The notes beneath the pieces were generated by a model. It was not told where the DNA came from and made no database searches. It saw only the letters and a list, made by a program, of their open reading frames with translations. Below, piece by piece: positions 12,094-22,199 of a stretch of 64,000 bases of DNA. Numbering within the stretch: position 1 is the first letter of the stretch; each line of letters starts with the position of its first letter. The stretch is from Myrica gale. Its lineage: Eukaryota; Streptophyta; Magnoliopsida; Fagales; Myricaceae. Both the position numbers and the translations under genes were made by a program. The stretch spans positions 15,753,001-15,817,000 of the forward strand of contig OZ005620.1 of assembly GCA_963930655.1 (NCBI GenBank). Direction: 5' to 3'.

Positions 12094-14084
12094 ACTATTT
12101 CATCCAAATCAAATCACAAAAATAATAACCTCCCTGCGAGGCCTGGTCACCATTTTTACAATTCAATTAAAATGTTGATGTTAATAACTTTATGAAGTCT
12201 TTATGCGATCAACGTTACCAATCAGGATGAGGCTACTCTTAAAAGGTTTCGACAATAATAACTTATCCTAACATCAAAATTATTATAATCTTTTTTGATC
12301 CACAAATAATCTAAATGTCAATTCTTTATAAAGTTTGATGACTCCAAAATTATTTCGTTAACCACAACTTCAATGGCAATATAAAAGTGGAACCTTGTGT
12401 TGATCCCTAAAAATATCAAGCCAATAACCTCAATGAAGTTTAGAAACCATATGTGATTTCTAAAATATTTCGATAATCACAAATGCAGAGGCATTAATAT
12501 AATTTTTTTAATCTAGATGACCTAAATGGGTCAGATCCAGTCCAAGATGGACCAGGTGGTTCAATCTATGAGCCCTCTCTGTATGTACTGCACGACCCAA
12601 ATAAAAAAATAGCCCAGTTTAATTGGATCAAGTGCAAACTCACAATAAATTAATCATTATTCATATCCAGCTAAAATATGGAATGAGCAAACTTTATTTG
12701 TTCACAGAACGACCTCAAATTGACCCCAACTAATCATCTCACTTAAAGGATCAAAATTGAAACAAAACTTCAGTGACAAATCTACAACAAAAACCAAATT
12801 CATTTTGCTTTATACAAAATCAGATATATTAAAGCATAATGGTCAACAATTATAGCAAGTCCCACAAAATAAAAGTCCAAACAAAAGCAGCGGTTTATAC
12901 TTTATCTAGAACTATTGACGTTCTCACTATATGCAAAAGTAAAACCAAGAAAATTTTTGATTTAATTACAATTTTACCCCTCAAATTATCACTTGATTCT
13001 TAGATACCTCCACAAACTTTAACAACTCACCACCACAAACTACACTTCTTGTTGCGATGTCATCCCTCAACCTATTGAAGTTGTTATATCGAACGGTTTT
13101 CGTCCAACGTGAATGACATGTGACATTCTCCTTACTTAAAAATAATTTCTTGACCAACTCGATTCTCAGTGAGTCATCTTTTATTAAAAAAAATATGAAA
13201 AAAAAAAATCGGCTAACTATATATTATTTTTTGGCTCTAGGAATTGCTAGAAGCACTGTAGAAGTCTAAAGATGACTCAAACGAGGGTAAATTTGTCTTT
13301 TCAAGTAAGGAAAAGGTCATGTATTGTTCATATGGAACGGAAACCACTCGGTTTAACAACTTCATCAGGTTGGGGGATGAAATTGCAACCAGAAGTATAG
13401 TTTGTGGGGGTGAGTTGTAACGAGTTAAAGTTTGTGGGGTGAGTTGTAACGAGTTAAATTTTGTGGGGGTATTTGAGATTCGGGTGGTAGTTTGAGAGGG
13501 AAAATTGTAATTAATCCAAAATTTTCTTTTGTGCGGCAATAAAACATTCTTTTGTTCGCTGTGAAACCTGAGAGCTTGAACTCAAAAGAAAAACAAAAAA
13601 CAACTTGTTGCATTCACAGAAAATGGGTCAAAATATCTGACCAAATTCTGTTAACGAAATGAAAAGGTTTCATGCAAACTTTGAGCCATAGCCATCTTTA
13701 AAGACAAGTAGTCTCAAAAGTTTTTACGGAAGCCATAGCCATATATTAATCAAAACCGACTTTCCTTGGATGCAAATAGAGAAGATTTGTCTCTTAAAAA
13801 AATCCAATAGCCAAATTTCCTTTGGAATCATGCAACAATTGATTTTGTCTAAAATATGCGGATTCTACATATTCAAAAAATCTTTGTTTATGGGAACGGA
13901 AACCAATATTGGAAAATTTTATCTCTTAACGATGAAAAAGATTTAGAAAAACATATCTATAAAACCTATTCTAGATCTAGACGATTTCGATACTGGAGAT
14001 GGATTTTTCTTTTGCAAATCTAGAAAATCAGTTCGGCATCTCTCTAGAAACAAAAATCATATTGCTGAAAAAATTAGCATAAAA
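12094..14084 (-). other. Non-coding interior of element C, right part
   Basis: Continues element C after the B1 insertion. Apart from MITE H and the primer site at the end I see no coding sequence. Confidence 0.5.
12958..13517. mobile_element. MITE H inside element C
   Basis: Terminal inverted repeats: the left end reads GATTTAATTACAATTTTACC, the right end is the inverse of GGATTAATTACAATTTTCCC. Inverted similarity continues inward (ACAAACTTTAACAACTCACC against GGTGAGTTGTAACGAG). It is flanked by AAAATTTT on both sides, an 8-9 bp duplication that fits Mutator or hAT. The right arm has a short internal duplication. No coding. Confidence 0.6.
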
Positions 14085-14099
14085 GTTGCTCTGATACCA
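14085..14099 (-). other. Primer-binding site of element C (initiator Met tRNA)
   Basis: On the minus strand this reads TGGTATCAGAGCAAC, complementary to the 3' end of plant initiator tRNA-Met, the usual primer of Copia and many other LTR elements. Two bases separate it from the end of the LTR (14102), fixing the element's orientation. Confidence 0.9.
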
Positions 14100-14101
14100 C
14101 A

Positions 14102-14283
14102 TGTTAAATAAATGCATCAAAAGCAATAATATGAGCACACATACCTCTAGCCATATTTGTTCAAGCACATTACAACATAAGCACAACTTAGTTAATCTGC
14201 ATATGGAGATCTGAAAATCATCAGTTGAGGGATCTTCTAGCCTATTCCTAACCTTAGAGTCGTATTGACGGAATACTTACACG
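14102..14283 (-). repeat. 5' LTR fragment of element C
   Basis: Aligns with 5976-6150 and 20767-20925, then stops near 14280 where a related but different LTR sequence begins. The remainder of this LTR is missing here. Confidence 0.65.
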
Positions 14284-14384
14284 TAAGATATTAAATATGC
14301 ACATCAGAATTCAGATCGACATACCTCCAGCCATAAGTGTTCAAGTGTTTGCCTTTGTACTGTAAATGAAAATATATGTGAAAG
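14284..14384 (-). repeat. Left half of a C-related LTR split by B2
   Basis: Contains the C-family phrase CATACCTCCAGCCATAAGTG in diverged form and breaks at the B2 insertion site. The other half resumes at 19075 with TCTTCTAGCGTATTC, matching TCTTCTAGCCTATTC of the C LTRs. Confidence 0.5.
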
Positions 14385-16473
14385 TGTGAGACCCCGAATT
14401 TCATTATGCTGAATTATGTCATGTATCTATTTTTGGTTTAAATTTGGGGGCTAGTATTAGGCCTAATGTAAGAGGTTTTGTTATATTACAAAGACTTATT
14501 AAATTTAATGTCAAGGAGTGCATTTTATTATCTTATAGATGCTGAATTCACCTAAGCAAATTCATTATATTAAAGTATGGATTATGATTATGAAAATCAG
14601 TGCATAATTACCTTATACCGTCAATAGGTAGTCTTAAGCTTCATTAGGAGAACTAAGTGATAAGTTAGTGTGCTTATAAAGTAGTCCATGTGAAAGAGAT
14701 AAAAGCAAAATAAAATAAATAAATGAATGAAAGTCTAGTGAAGTGGGTGTTTCACGTGAATGGCTAAAGAGAAGACCAAAGTAAAGCCAAAGAAGATAAA
14801 GAGAATGAGACAAAGCATTAATTAGATGACATGACTTGTAGAACAAAGAAAGTCAAGAGAAGTGGGATGGAAGGGAGTTCACGTGAAAGGCTAGTGAGGC
14901 AAGAAATGAGAAAACAAAAAGAGAGGGGACAAGGCATTAAATGAACTGACCATGTCACATGGGCAAAAAGCAACACACTCATTTCACTCTTGCACTCACT
15001 TCACTCTCGGTTCTCCCCCACAACATCCATTTAGTCACACACAAGAGAGGACCCAAGAGATAGGGGAGCAGGGGAAGTTTGAACTTAAGAAGAAGAAGAA
15101 GAGGAAGGAAGCCGAGAAGGAGAAGAGGGAAGGAAAGAAGAGAAGAAGAAAAAGGGAAGAGGGACTGCTGGGTGACTAAGGAGACCTCAACAGCTATAAA
15201 AGATAACCAAGGTACGGAAGATCTATCACTTTGATCAAAGAAAACCATGGAAAACCGTGAGTTTGATATGGGTAAAATGCTAGACTAGGTTTGGTTGCCA
15301 TGCTTTGTTTTTTCTTGCTGCATGTTGGATTTGGTTGTTAATGATTTGAGAATGTTAGGTAGACATGCAAAGTGTCCTAGAGGTGTGGATGAAGGAGGAG
15401 AATTTTGGTGCTTGGTTTAATGGTTGTTCATAGCAACTTAGGGCAAAAGGTAAACATAGAAAAGATTATATCTTTGGTGCATGTGATGGTCGGCCATGGC
15501 AGGGAGTGATCATCCCCTGCGTATAAGACCCCCTTGAAGTTTTCTTTGTGACCTAGATTCACCTCTAGGCTGAGATGCATGTGGGTTTTGTTGAGAGACA
15601 AATTGCAGATGAGGAACTTTCAAGAGATGGTAGGCATGCACGGTCAGATTGGGCTAAGGCTTCAAAGGAAACTAGTTGTGCCATAGGTGTTTGTTGGAAG
15701 GACCAAAAGAAAAGGGGTAAATGCAATAGCTTTAGCTTGATGAAGATGGAATCATGGTTTTGCCGTAAATTTTGAATTGGAGTTGAAAAAGTAGGAAGAA
15801 TATGAGAGAATGGCTGTTGTTATGAGATGTTAGCAAGAGCTGCACCCATTTGTGTAAGCATGGTCGGATAGGTGATGATGGTGGCATAGGGTGCTGTCAT
15901 ATAATCTTCAAGCAAGTGGTAGTGCCATGAGCTGGAGGGTGGAGGGCAGATCTGCTCCTCTTCCTTCATGGTGGTCTCTGATTTTGTAGCACCTCCTTAA
16001 GAGTTTAAATTGGTCCTTAAATGTTGGTTATGGCAAGGGGAGATTGGAATTTTGGTCGCTTGAAATTTGGAAGCTTAAGAGGCCATAGTTGCTGTTGGCC
16101 GGATTTTGTTGAGTATTATGCCTTTGAGGACTTCTTGTAAAACATGTTTTGATTACTGGGGGACAGGATTAGAAGTCTTGGATTAAGCAAGAATTAGCAA
16201 TATGATGCATGCATGAGATGCTAGTTGTGGCCAAATGGAGTGTTGGTGGTAATCTTCGTTTTTCTGCTTTTAAAGTACAATATTAATTATGATTTTGCTA
16301 TGTTATGGCCATGGGTTAGAGTAGATAGAAATTTGAACAATGTTGCTTGGAGATTGATCAGGCATATAATGAATTGTGCGGGTTTGATGTTGGTCTAAAG
16401 AATCAAGTTAGAAACCATGTTTAAAGATTGTTGGAATAGGGAGTTGTTAGTGACCTGTTTGTAATTATCATCA

Positions 16474-16680
16474 CGCTCGATCAGCGTGCGACTCACGCTC
16501 GAGCGCCCTTAGGAAGAATGTTAGACAGATTCGTGTCGCTTGACCGGCGCTCGACAGGTGCTCGAGCGGGCTTGGAGGATTTCATACAGATTCATAGCGC
16601 TCAACAGCCGCTCGAGCGAGGCTAGATGAAATTTGGACAGAGACTTGGCGCTCGACCGATGCTCGACTGGCACTCGAGCG
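16474..16680. promoter_or_regulatory. 11-bp phased CGCTCGAGCG array in B2
   Basis: TCGA cores or one-base variants are centred at 16478.5, 16489.5, 16500.5; 16541.5, 16552.5, 16563.5; 16602.5, 16613.5; 16653.5, 16664.5, 16675.5. Spacing inside every group is exactly 11 bp. The last or best member of each group is CGCTCGAGCG or close to it. The array occupies the same part of the LTR as the GTGTCGACAC array of B1, but with a different arm sequence. Confidence 0.6.
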
Positions 16681-18356
16681 GTGCCTGTTAAATTTCAGGA
16701 AAATGTGGAATCTTTGGAGTTTTCTATTGAAGACTTGCGAAACCCCTCATATCAAGGCTAGCCGACCAAAACCAAGTTAAGGAGTTTATTGAGGGTTTTA
16801 GGTGCCTCCTTCCTTTGGAAAAAGTGTTGAGAGAATTTTTGCTTCAAGTTGGTTGATTCTTCCTCATCCTTCAAGTATAATGGTTCCTTCATTGTGGTGA
16901 AGGTATGTTGATGGCATTGAATTAAATTGCAAGCCTAAGAGTGAAAAGGAGGCCAAGATGGCCACGGGTTGATCACGTAAATAAGGATTTATGTCTATCG
17001 GTTATGTTTGGAAGGATTGTGGGCATTGATGTTCATGTGAACTTGAAAACTTGGAGATAAGACCAATGTAACTTAGGTTAAATCCTATAGGTCTCAGCAG
17101 CAACTATATAGCATATCCTTTGAGGTTTAAGTGATGGAATTGGTAGACATTAGTCCAGGCATGGTATGATGAAAGATATCAAATAAGGGATATTAAGTTA
17201 GACGTATTATAGGTTGCTGATTTTGTATGAAATCGTTGATAAGGTTGAATCATTACGGATCCGATCTTGGATATTGAGGTTACGAAAGACGATGTTGTAA
17301 AATCAAGTTGGAATACCCTAGGAGTTCACTTAATTTGGAGTTGTTTGATGTGTATGATTGTTGTTTTCAAATTTACTTTTATGAAAGCTAAAAATGTTTA
17401 AAATAAATTTTAAGTACGAATTCATGTATGATTTCACGTAAAGGAAATATCACGTTTAAAGATCGAATTTTGAAACCGAGTACATATATGAGTACTTTTC
17501 TTTGAATGTTTATTTTTAAGCGTTAAGTAACGAAAGTAACTCGCTTGTAGGAGAAGACCCATTTTAAGCTCGAGAGGATAGAGGTAAGTGAAAACTAACT
17601 TTCTATGAAAACTGGAATGAAACGCAGCATGTTTTTATCCTCAAGCATAACATGTTATTTTTATCAAGCATAACATGTTGTTTATAACCAAGCATGACAA
17701 GATATTTCTCATCAAGCATGGCATAACATACGCATTTGCATGAAAGCATGAAAGAAGTTTTCGTGCAAATGAAAGCAATGAAGGTTTTATGAGATATTGT
17801 TATCAAGCATGACACGTCATAAGCATTTGCATGATTTTCTTAAAAGAAATAAAAGGAAGATTTGTGCAAGTGAAAGCAAGAAATTTTTATGACAAGTTAA
17901 GTTAAGGGGCTATGGTCGGTACCGTACCATCAAGAAGGACACCCATACCAAAGGACGAATGAGAGAAGGATGGGTGATCCTAGAAGTAAGTGCAACCACA
18001 CTAAAGGACGAATGCGAGAAGGTGGGCTAGCTCGATCAGATGTTATGTCTCCAAGGGAAATAGGGGACGGTTCCAACGGGAACGCACAACCCTGACTTCA
18101 TGGGTTAAATGGAGCGCAAGTAGCCCACAAGATAAGAATTGGATGTTTTCCTAGATCAAGATCTTTACAAGTGCAAGTATGCGTTTTCAAAAGCAAGTGC
18201 AAGTGCATATGCACACATGAAGTATACATGCACATCAAGAAGTCATGATCATGCATGAAGCACATTATGTTTACAAGTGCATGATTTCAAGTTATGTTCC
18301 TTGTGCATGATTACAAGTTCATGATTTGAAGTTACGATTTCAAGTTATGTTCCTAG

Positions 18357-18530
18357 TGCATGACTACAAGTACAAGTTCAAGTTTATGTTTACAAGTTTA
18401 AGTTCAAGTTTGCAAGTTCAAGTTCATGTTTACAAGTTTCAAGTTTACAAGTACAAGTTCAAGTTTATGTTTACAAGTTTCAAGTTTACAAGTTCAAGTT
18501 CATGTTTACAAGCTCATATTTACAAGTTTT
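18357..18530 (+). repeat. Tandem repeat rich in ACAAGTTCAAGTTT
   Basis: Short units of TACAAGTTCAAGTTTATGTT and variants repeat about eight times near the 3' part of B2. They create a spurious Tyr-Lys-Phe-rich ORF that should not be read as a gene. Confidence 0.7.
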
Positions 18531-19074
18531 TTTCCTTACTGAGTCGTTTGACTCACAGTTTTCAAAATGTATCATTCCAGATTTGCCAGGTGACAGGAGT
18601 CCTGAGGATTACCTGACCTAGTAAGTATTAAATTGTAATGTTGTTGGTCATAGGCCATTGGGAAAGCACTACGGGTCAGGAGTTGGAGAATGCACAAGAA
18701 GCCCTAAGAGTGCTTGACATCATACTGAGGCAGCAGATTGCTAAACAATAATGTAAGGTATATAGGGATTCAAGATGTAATGTAAAGATGTTATGAGTAG
18801 GTCAATATGAAGAGGTTTTGATGGAGTCTCTTAGATCATGTACCTCAGCCATGCAGCCATACTATGTAATTAAGATGCTTACACTATTACCGATGAAATC
18901 GTTTCGTGTAAGTTGAAGTTTATGTAAATCTCTTTGGCCCGTCTCTCTCAGTTGTATGTATATATATATAAAAAAAAATTTCACTGCAAGATTAAGAGAA
19001 AACGCTGGAACATTCATTTAGTGGATGTTCGCGGCTGTCATTAACCCCTTCAGGCTAGCGTTCGGGGCGTGACA

Positions 19075-19521
19075 GAGAGTGATAGGGTTCTTCTAGCGTA
19101 TTCTTTAACTGTAATAATTCTCTTAATGGAATACACACAATCTTCTGCTTATAACCAAAAGGAAGAAAAAATCAAGACAAACTGCATGATATTGAGTAGA
19201 AATAAAAAGACGTACGCAAACATAAAGCCAAAATCGCATGAAACCAAATAGTCGCACAAAAACTAATTGAGGAAAAGATGCGTGAATAGGCTATAGCATG
19301 AAACAAGTCTCTAGGTGATTTTCATAACTTTTAACTAGCCTATTTTAAAAAAAAAAATTGAAAAATAGAGTTGATCGCCGGCTAATGAGACAAAAGAAAG
19401 AAGTTTTCTTTTAATGTTGATACAAAGAACCGTGATCTCTTGATTCATGCGATAATCTGAAAATTTTATCAGTAGATCACGTCACTGAACAAGAGGCATG
19501 GAATGAGGCTCTGAGACTACA
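19075..19521 (-). repeat. Right half of the C-related LTR and leader remnant
   Basis: Continues the LTR interrupted by B2. It runs up to a degenerate primer site (GGCTCTGAGACTACATG at 19508-19523, compared with GCTCTGATACCACATG at 14089-14104). No coding. Confidence 0.4.
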
Positions 19522-19545
19522 TGTTAAAAATAAACGCACGGAAAC

Positions 19546-20761
19546 TGTAAATTCCTAGGATTAAGGCAACCCAAGAGGGGATGAATTGGGTTTTCAAACT
19601 TTTTCGGTTTTAACCCTCAAAGTCGTGTTTGCAAAGTGAAGGATAATTTAGCACAAGTATTTAAGAAAGTATTGATGCGATAAGTAAATAAGTGTTAGAT
19701 GTAAAAAGAAGGGTTTAGAGAATCAAACACGATATTTTTAGGTGGTTCGGCAAATCCGCCTACATCGATCTCTGAAGCTCCTTTACCGAGCCTTGAGCTT
19801 TTTCCACTATTCTCCAAATAGTGTACACACTAGCTTCTGGGTGCTAGAGAATCGTACAAGTGCTTTCTCAGTCTCAACACTCACAACCCAAGTGATTTTC
19901 AGGCTCACCACTCACAACCCATCCAAGCTTGAGATATTCCCTCTCTAAGCTTCTTCTTTGGTGAACAACCTCACTAAAGGAATCAGCTCTTTCGGATAAG
20001 AAGATACGAGAATGAAACTCTCTCAAGAGTGGATATGAAAATGGAAATCTCTATCTCTTGATTCACACAATGAGAAGGATAAGAAAAATGTGATTTGTGT
20101 GAATGATATGAAAAATATGAAATATGAAGGTTTAATATCTTTCTTAAGTTATAGAAATGATATGTGGTTGTTCTCCTTAGTTTTTAGACGTTAGGAAGGT
20201 CTATATATAGCCACAATAGAAAACTAATCGTTTATAGCCGTTGGGGGTCCTCTGTCAAAACGAGTCGGTCGACCGCTACACAAATCGGTCAACCGCTTCA
20301 AGTTACAATTACCCAACGGTCATAATGTCAGAACCTCAAAGAATGTTTTTTCAAAAGCATATACCAGTCGACCGCTATACCAAGCGGTCAAATAACGGTC
20401 GACCGCTTCACCAGTCGGTCGACCTTCTCAACTTAAGCACATGATCTGATTCATTTAAAACCACGGTTTTGACCACTTTGAACCACTCAATTTTAAAGAC
20501 TAACTTCTCATTAAAAATATTTTGATCTTCCAAGCAAGAGGCAAAATGGTTTATGCTCGTTTTGAAATATATGAAAGTGTGTTATTCATATCCTTGTCAA
20601 AAGTGAAACTAAAAGTTACAAGGTTATACCCTAAGACCTTGAAACTTCACTTTTGAGCTCCTTGTTTCTTCTTGATCTTCAATTTTATAGTCTTTGGCTC
20701 TTTGATAGAAATATCTTTGTCTATGAAAATATTTGTTTAGTAAACTTAACAAAAGCCAACA
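19546..20761 (-). mobile_element. D1: 1.2-kb solo LTR of family D
   Basis: Starts TGTAAATTCCTAGG and ends AAAGCCAACA, with flanking pentamers GAAAC (19541-19545) and GAAAT (20762-20766), a duplication with one C-to-T change. The uninterrupted C LTR confirms the empty site. It is homologous to D2 (37650-38890), sharing GGTGGTTCGGC and GAATTGGGTTTT. Read on the minus strand, a TATA box (CTATATATAG, 20201-20210) lies downstream of a palindrome array at 20265-20424, as expected for U3; orientation is inferred. No ORF of interest. Confidence 0.7.
20265..20424. promoter_or_regulatory. CGGTCGACCG palindrome array in D1
   Basis: Cores at 20270.5, 20290.5 (TCAA variant), 20369.5, 20389.5 (TCAA variant), 20400.5 and 20420.5. 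Gaps inside the groups are 20, 20, 11 and 20 bp. Full CGGTCGACCG occurs at 20266-20275 and 20396-20405. The array lies about 55-220 bp upstream of the TATA box if transcription runs on the minus strand. Confidence 0.55.
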
Positions 20762-21079
20762 GAAATAATAATATGATCGAACATACCTCTAGCCATATTT
20801 GTTCAAGCACAACACAACATAAGCACAACATAGTAAATCTGCATCTGTTGATCTGAAAATCAGCGGTTGAAGGATCTTCTAGCCTATTCCTAACCGTAAA
20901 GTCGTATTGACAGAATACACAGGCATGTATATATAGGCTAGGCCAAGGACCCTCAATTTGAATTTAACTTTTAAATATTTCTCTCATCAAGGAATAAATA
21001 TGTATTTAAATTTAAAACTATATTTCTAGAATCCTTATTGGAATAAATCTCTAACCACCAAATCTAATTAAAACTTTAA

Positions 21080-21511
21080 GGCGGAAAGTCATAGTTAGCT
21101 CTGTAAGTATGAGCAAAAATCAAATTGGTATCCGTAACTTTCAAAACGACGATTTATGACCCTTAACTTTTGAAACTCATCAAATCATGCCCCCCATACA
21201 AATTAGGGATTAAGTCCGACAGAAAATCATGCAAAATGACCTAAATGTCCCTAATTAAAAATGAATAGATTATTGAAATAAAGTTATAATAGATTTATTT
21301 ACAAAATATCATTTTTTTATTTTTAATGAATTTAATTTTTAGTCATTTTGGTCAATTTTCATGCTTTTTTCATCTGATTTAGGCCTGATTTGGACGGGGG
21401 ATGTGAATTGATGATTTTCAAAAGTTGAGGGTCTTAAATCGTCGTTTTGAAACTTACGGGTACAAATTTAATTTTTACTCATACTTACGGGGCTAATTAT
21501 GACTTTACCCA
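21080..21511. mobile_element. MITE F: Mutator-type MITE in the second C LTR
   Basis: Terminal inverted repeats of about 75 bp: GGCGGAAAGTCATAGTTAGC at the left against GGGTAAAGTCATAATTAGCC read inward from the right. It is flanked by AAAACTTTAA (21070-21079 and 21512-21521). The empty site is present at about 6808-6820. No ORF. Confidence 0.8.
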
Positions 21512-21572
21512 AAACTTTAAAACATGTGATGTGTGGGCCACACTTTAGTGGATATTAAAATAATATCTTACA

Positions 21573-22199
21573 AAATGATTTAGGCAAACCAGTCATCCTT
21601 AACATACATCTAAGCTTTTCCAAAATATTACTATTGATCTTTTGTGCCACACATTTATTCTTTGGGATACTAATCCATTCTCTCGTGACTAAATCATGCA
21701 ATCATGCATTAGACATATATTAACCCCCATTGTTAGCGCAGTGCCACTTCAAAACTTTTGCAATTTCTTGTTCCATCACGACATACCTTTTTGAAATACA
21801 GACATCTTAGTCTTTTGTTCTCAAATAAAATCCCTAAAACTTTCCTAAAGAAACGTCTGTAAACATAACAAAATACTTATTAATTCTCATGGACTCCAAT
21901 TCAATGGGAGCACATACAGCAGAATAAATCAAGTTTTAACACTTGAGACTCGTACAATAGGTTATCTAACAAAACATTGTATGTTTAGCACCTAAATAAT
22001 AATCACGGAGATTCAAATAAATACCTTTGGTAAAAAGAAGAAAGTACTTTCTTTCCAAAACATATACTTCATTTTGACTCATATGGATCAATCACTTGTG
22101 CCATGAATTTGATAAAGAAATTATCTTCAGTTGCATTTGTCATAGAATTACACACATTTACTTGTGTTTTTTGAAAAGTTCAATCAATCCTTTCTATAG
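21573..22199. other. No gene seen
   Basis: AT-rich sequence between the C LTR and the LINE relic. Nothing recognisable. Confidence 0.4.

Larger units (their letters stand above)
5976..14283 (-). mobile_element. Element C: non-coding LTR element (LARD-like), minus strand
   Basis: The left LTR (5976-6870) ends in CTTACA and is followed at 6871-6888 by the complement of a polypurine tract (AAGTGGGAGAA in sense). The right LTR fragment begins at 14102 next to a perfect initiator-Met tRNA primer site (14085-14099). The interior, excluding the nested B1 solo LTR and MITE H, is about 2.7 kb and has no gag or pol. Intact LTR, primer-site and polypurine signals with no coding capacity are what large retrotransposon derivatives (LARDs) look like, but decay of a coding element is not excluded. 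The right LTR is broken off near 14283. Confidence 0.65.
14385..19074 (+). mobile_element. B2: 4.69-kb solo LTR of the B family
   Basis: Starts TGTGAGACCCCGAATT and ends TTCGGGGCGTGACA, as in B1. Flanking pentamers are GAAAG (14380-14384) and GAGAG (19075-19079), a target duplication with one difference. Homology with B1 is clear at 17905-18090 and 18535-18615 but much of the middle has diverged. It contains a purine-rich tract (15087-15160), an array of CTCGAG-type motifs (16474-16680), a TACAAGTTCAAG tandem repeat (18357-18530) and an AT run at 18957-18970 about 100 bp before the end. No coding. Confidence 0.75.
19522..21572 (-). repeat. Second C-family LTR carrying two nested insertions
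   Basis: Begins TGTTAAAAATAAACGC after a degenerate primer site and ends ATATCTTACA at 21572, the same ends as the LTR at 5976-6870. It is interrupted by the solo LTR D1 (19546-20761) and by MITE F (21080-21511). Without them it would be about 400 bp. Confidence 0.7.

Noticed and set aside
18326..18616. Tyr-Lys-Phe-rich ORF
   Set aside because: Translation of the ACAAGTTCAAG tandem repeat in B2.
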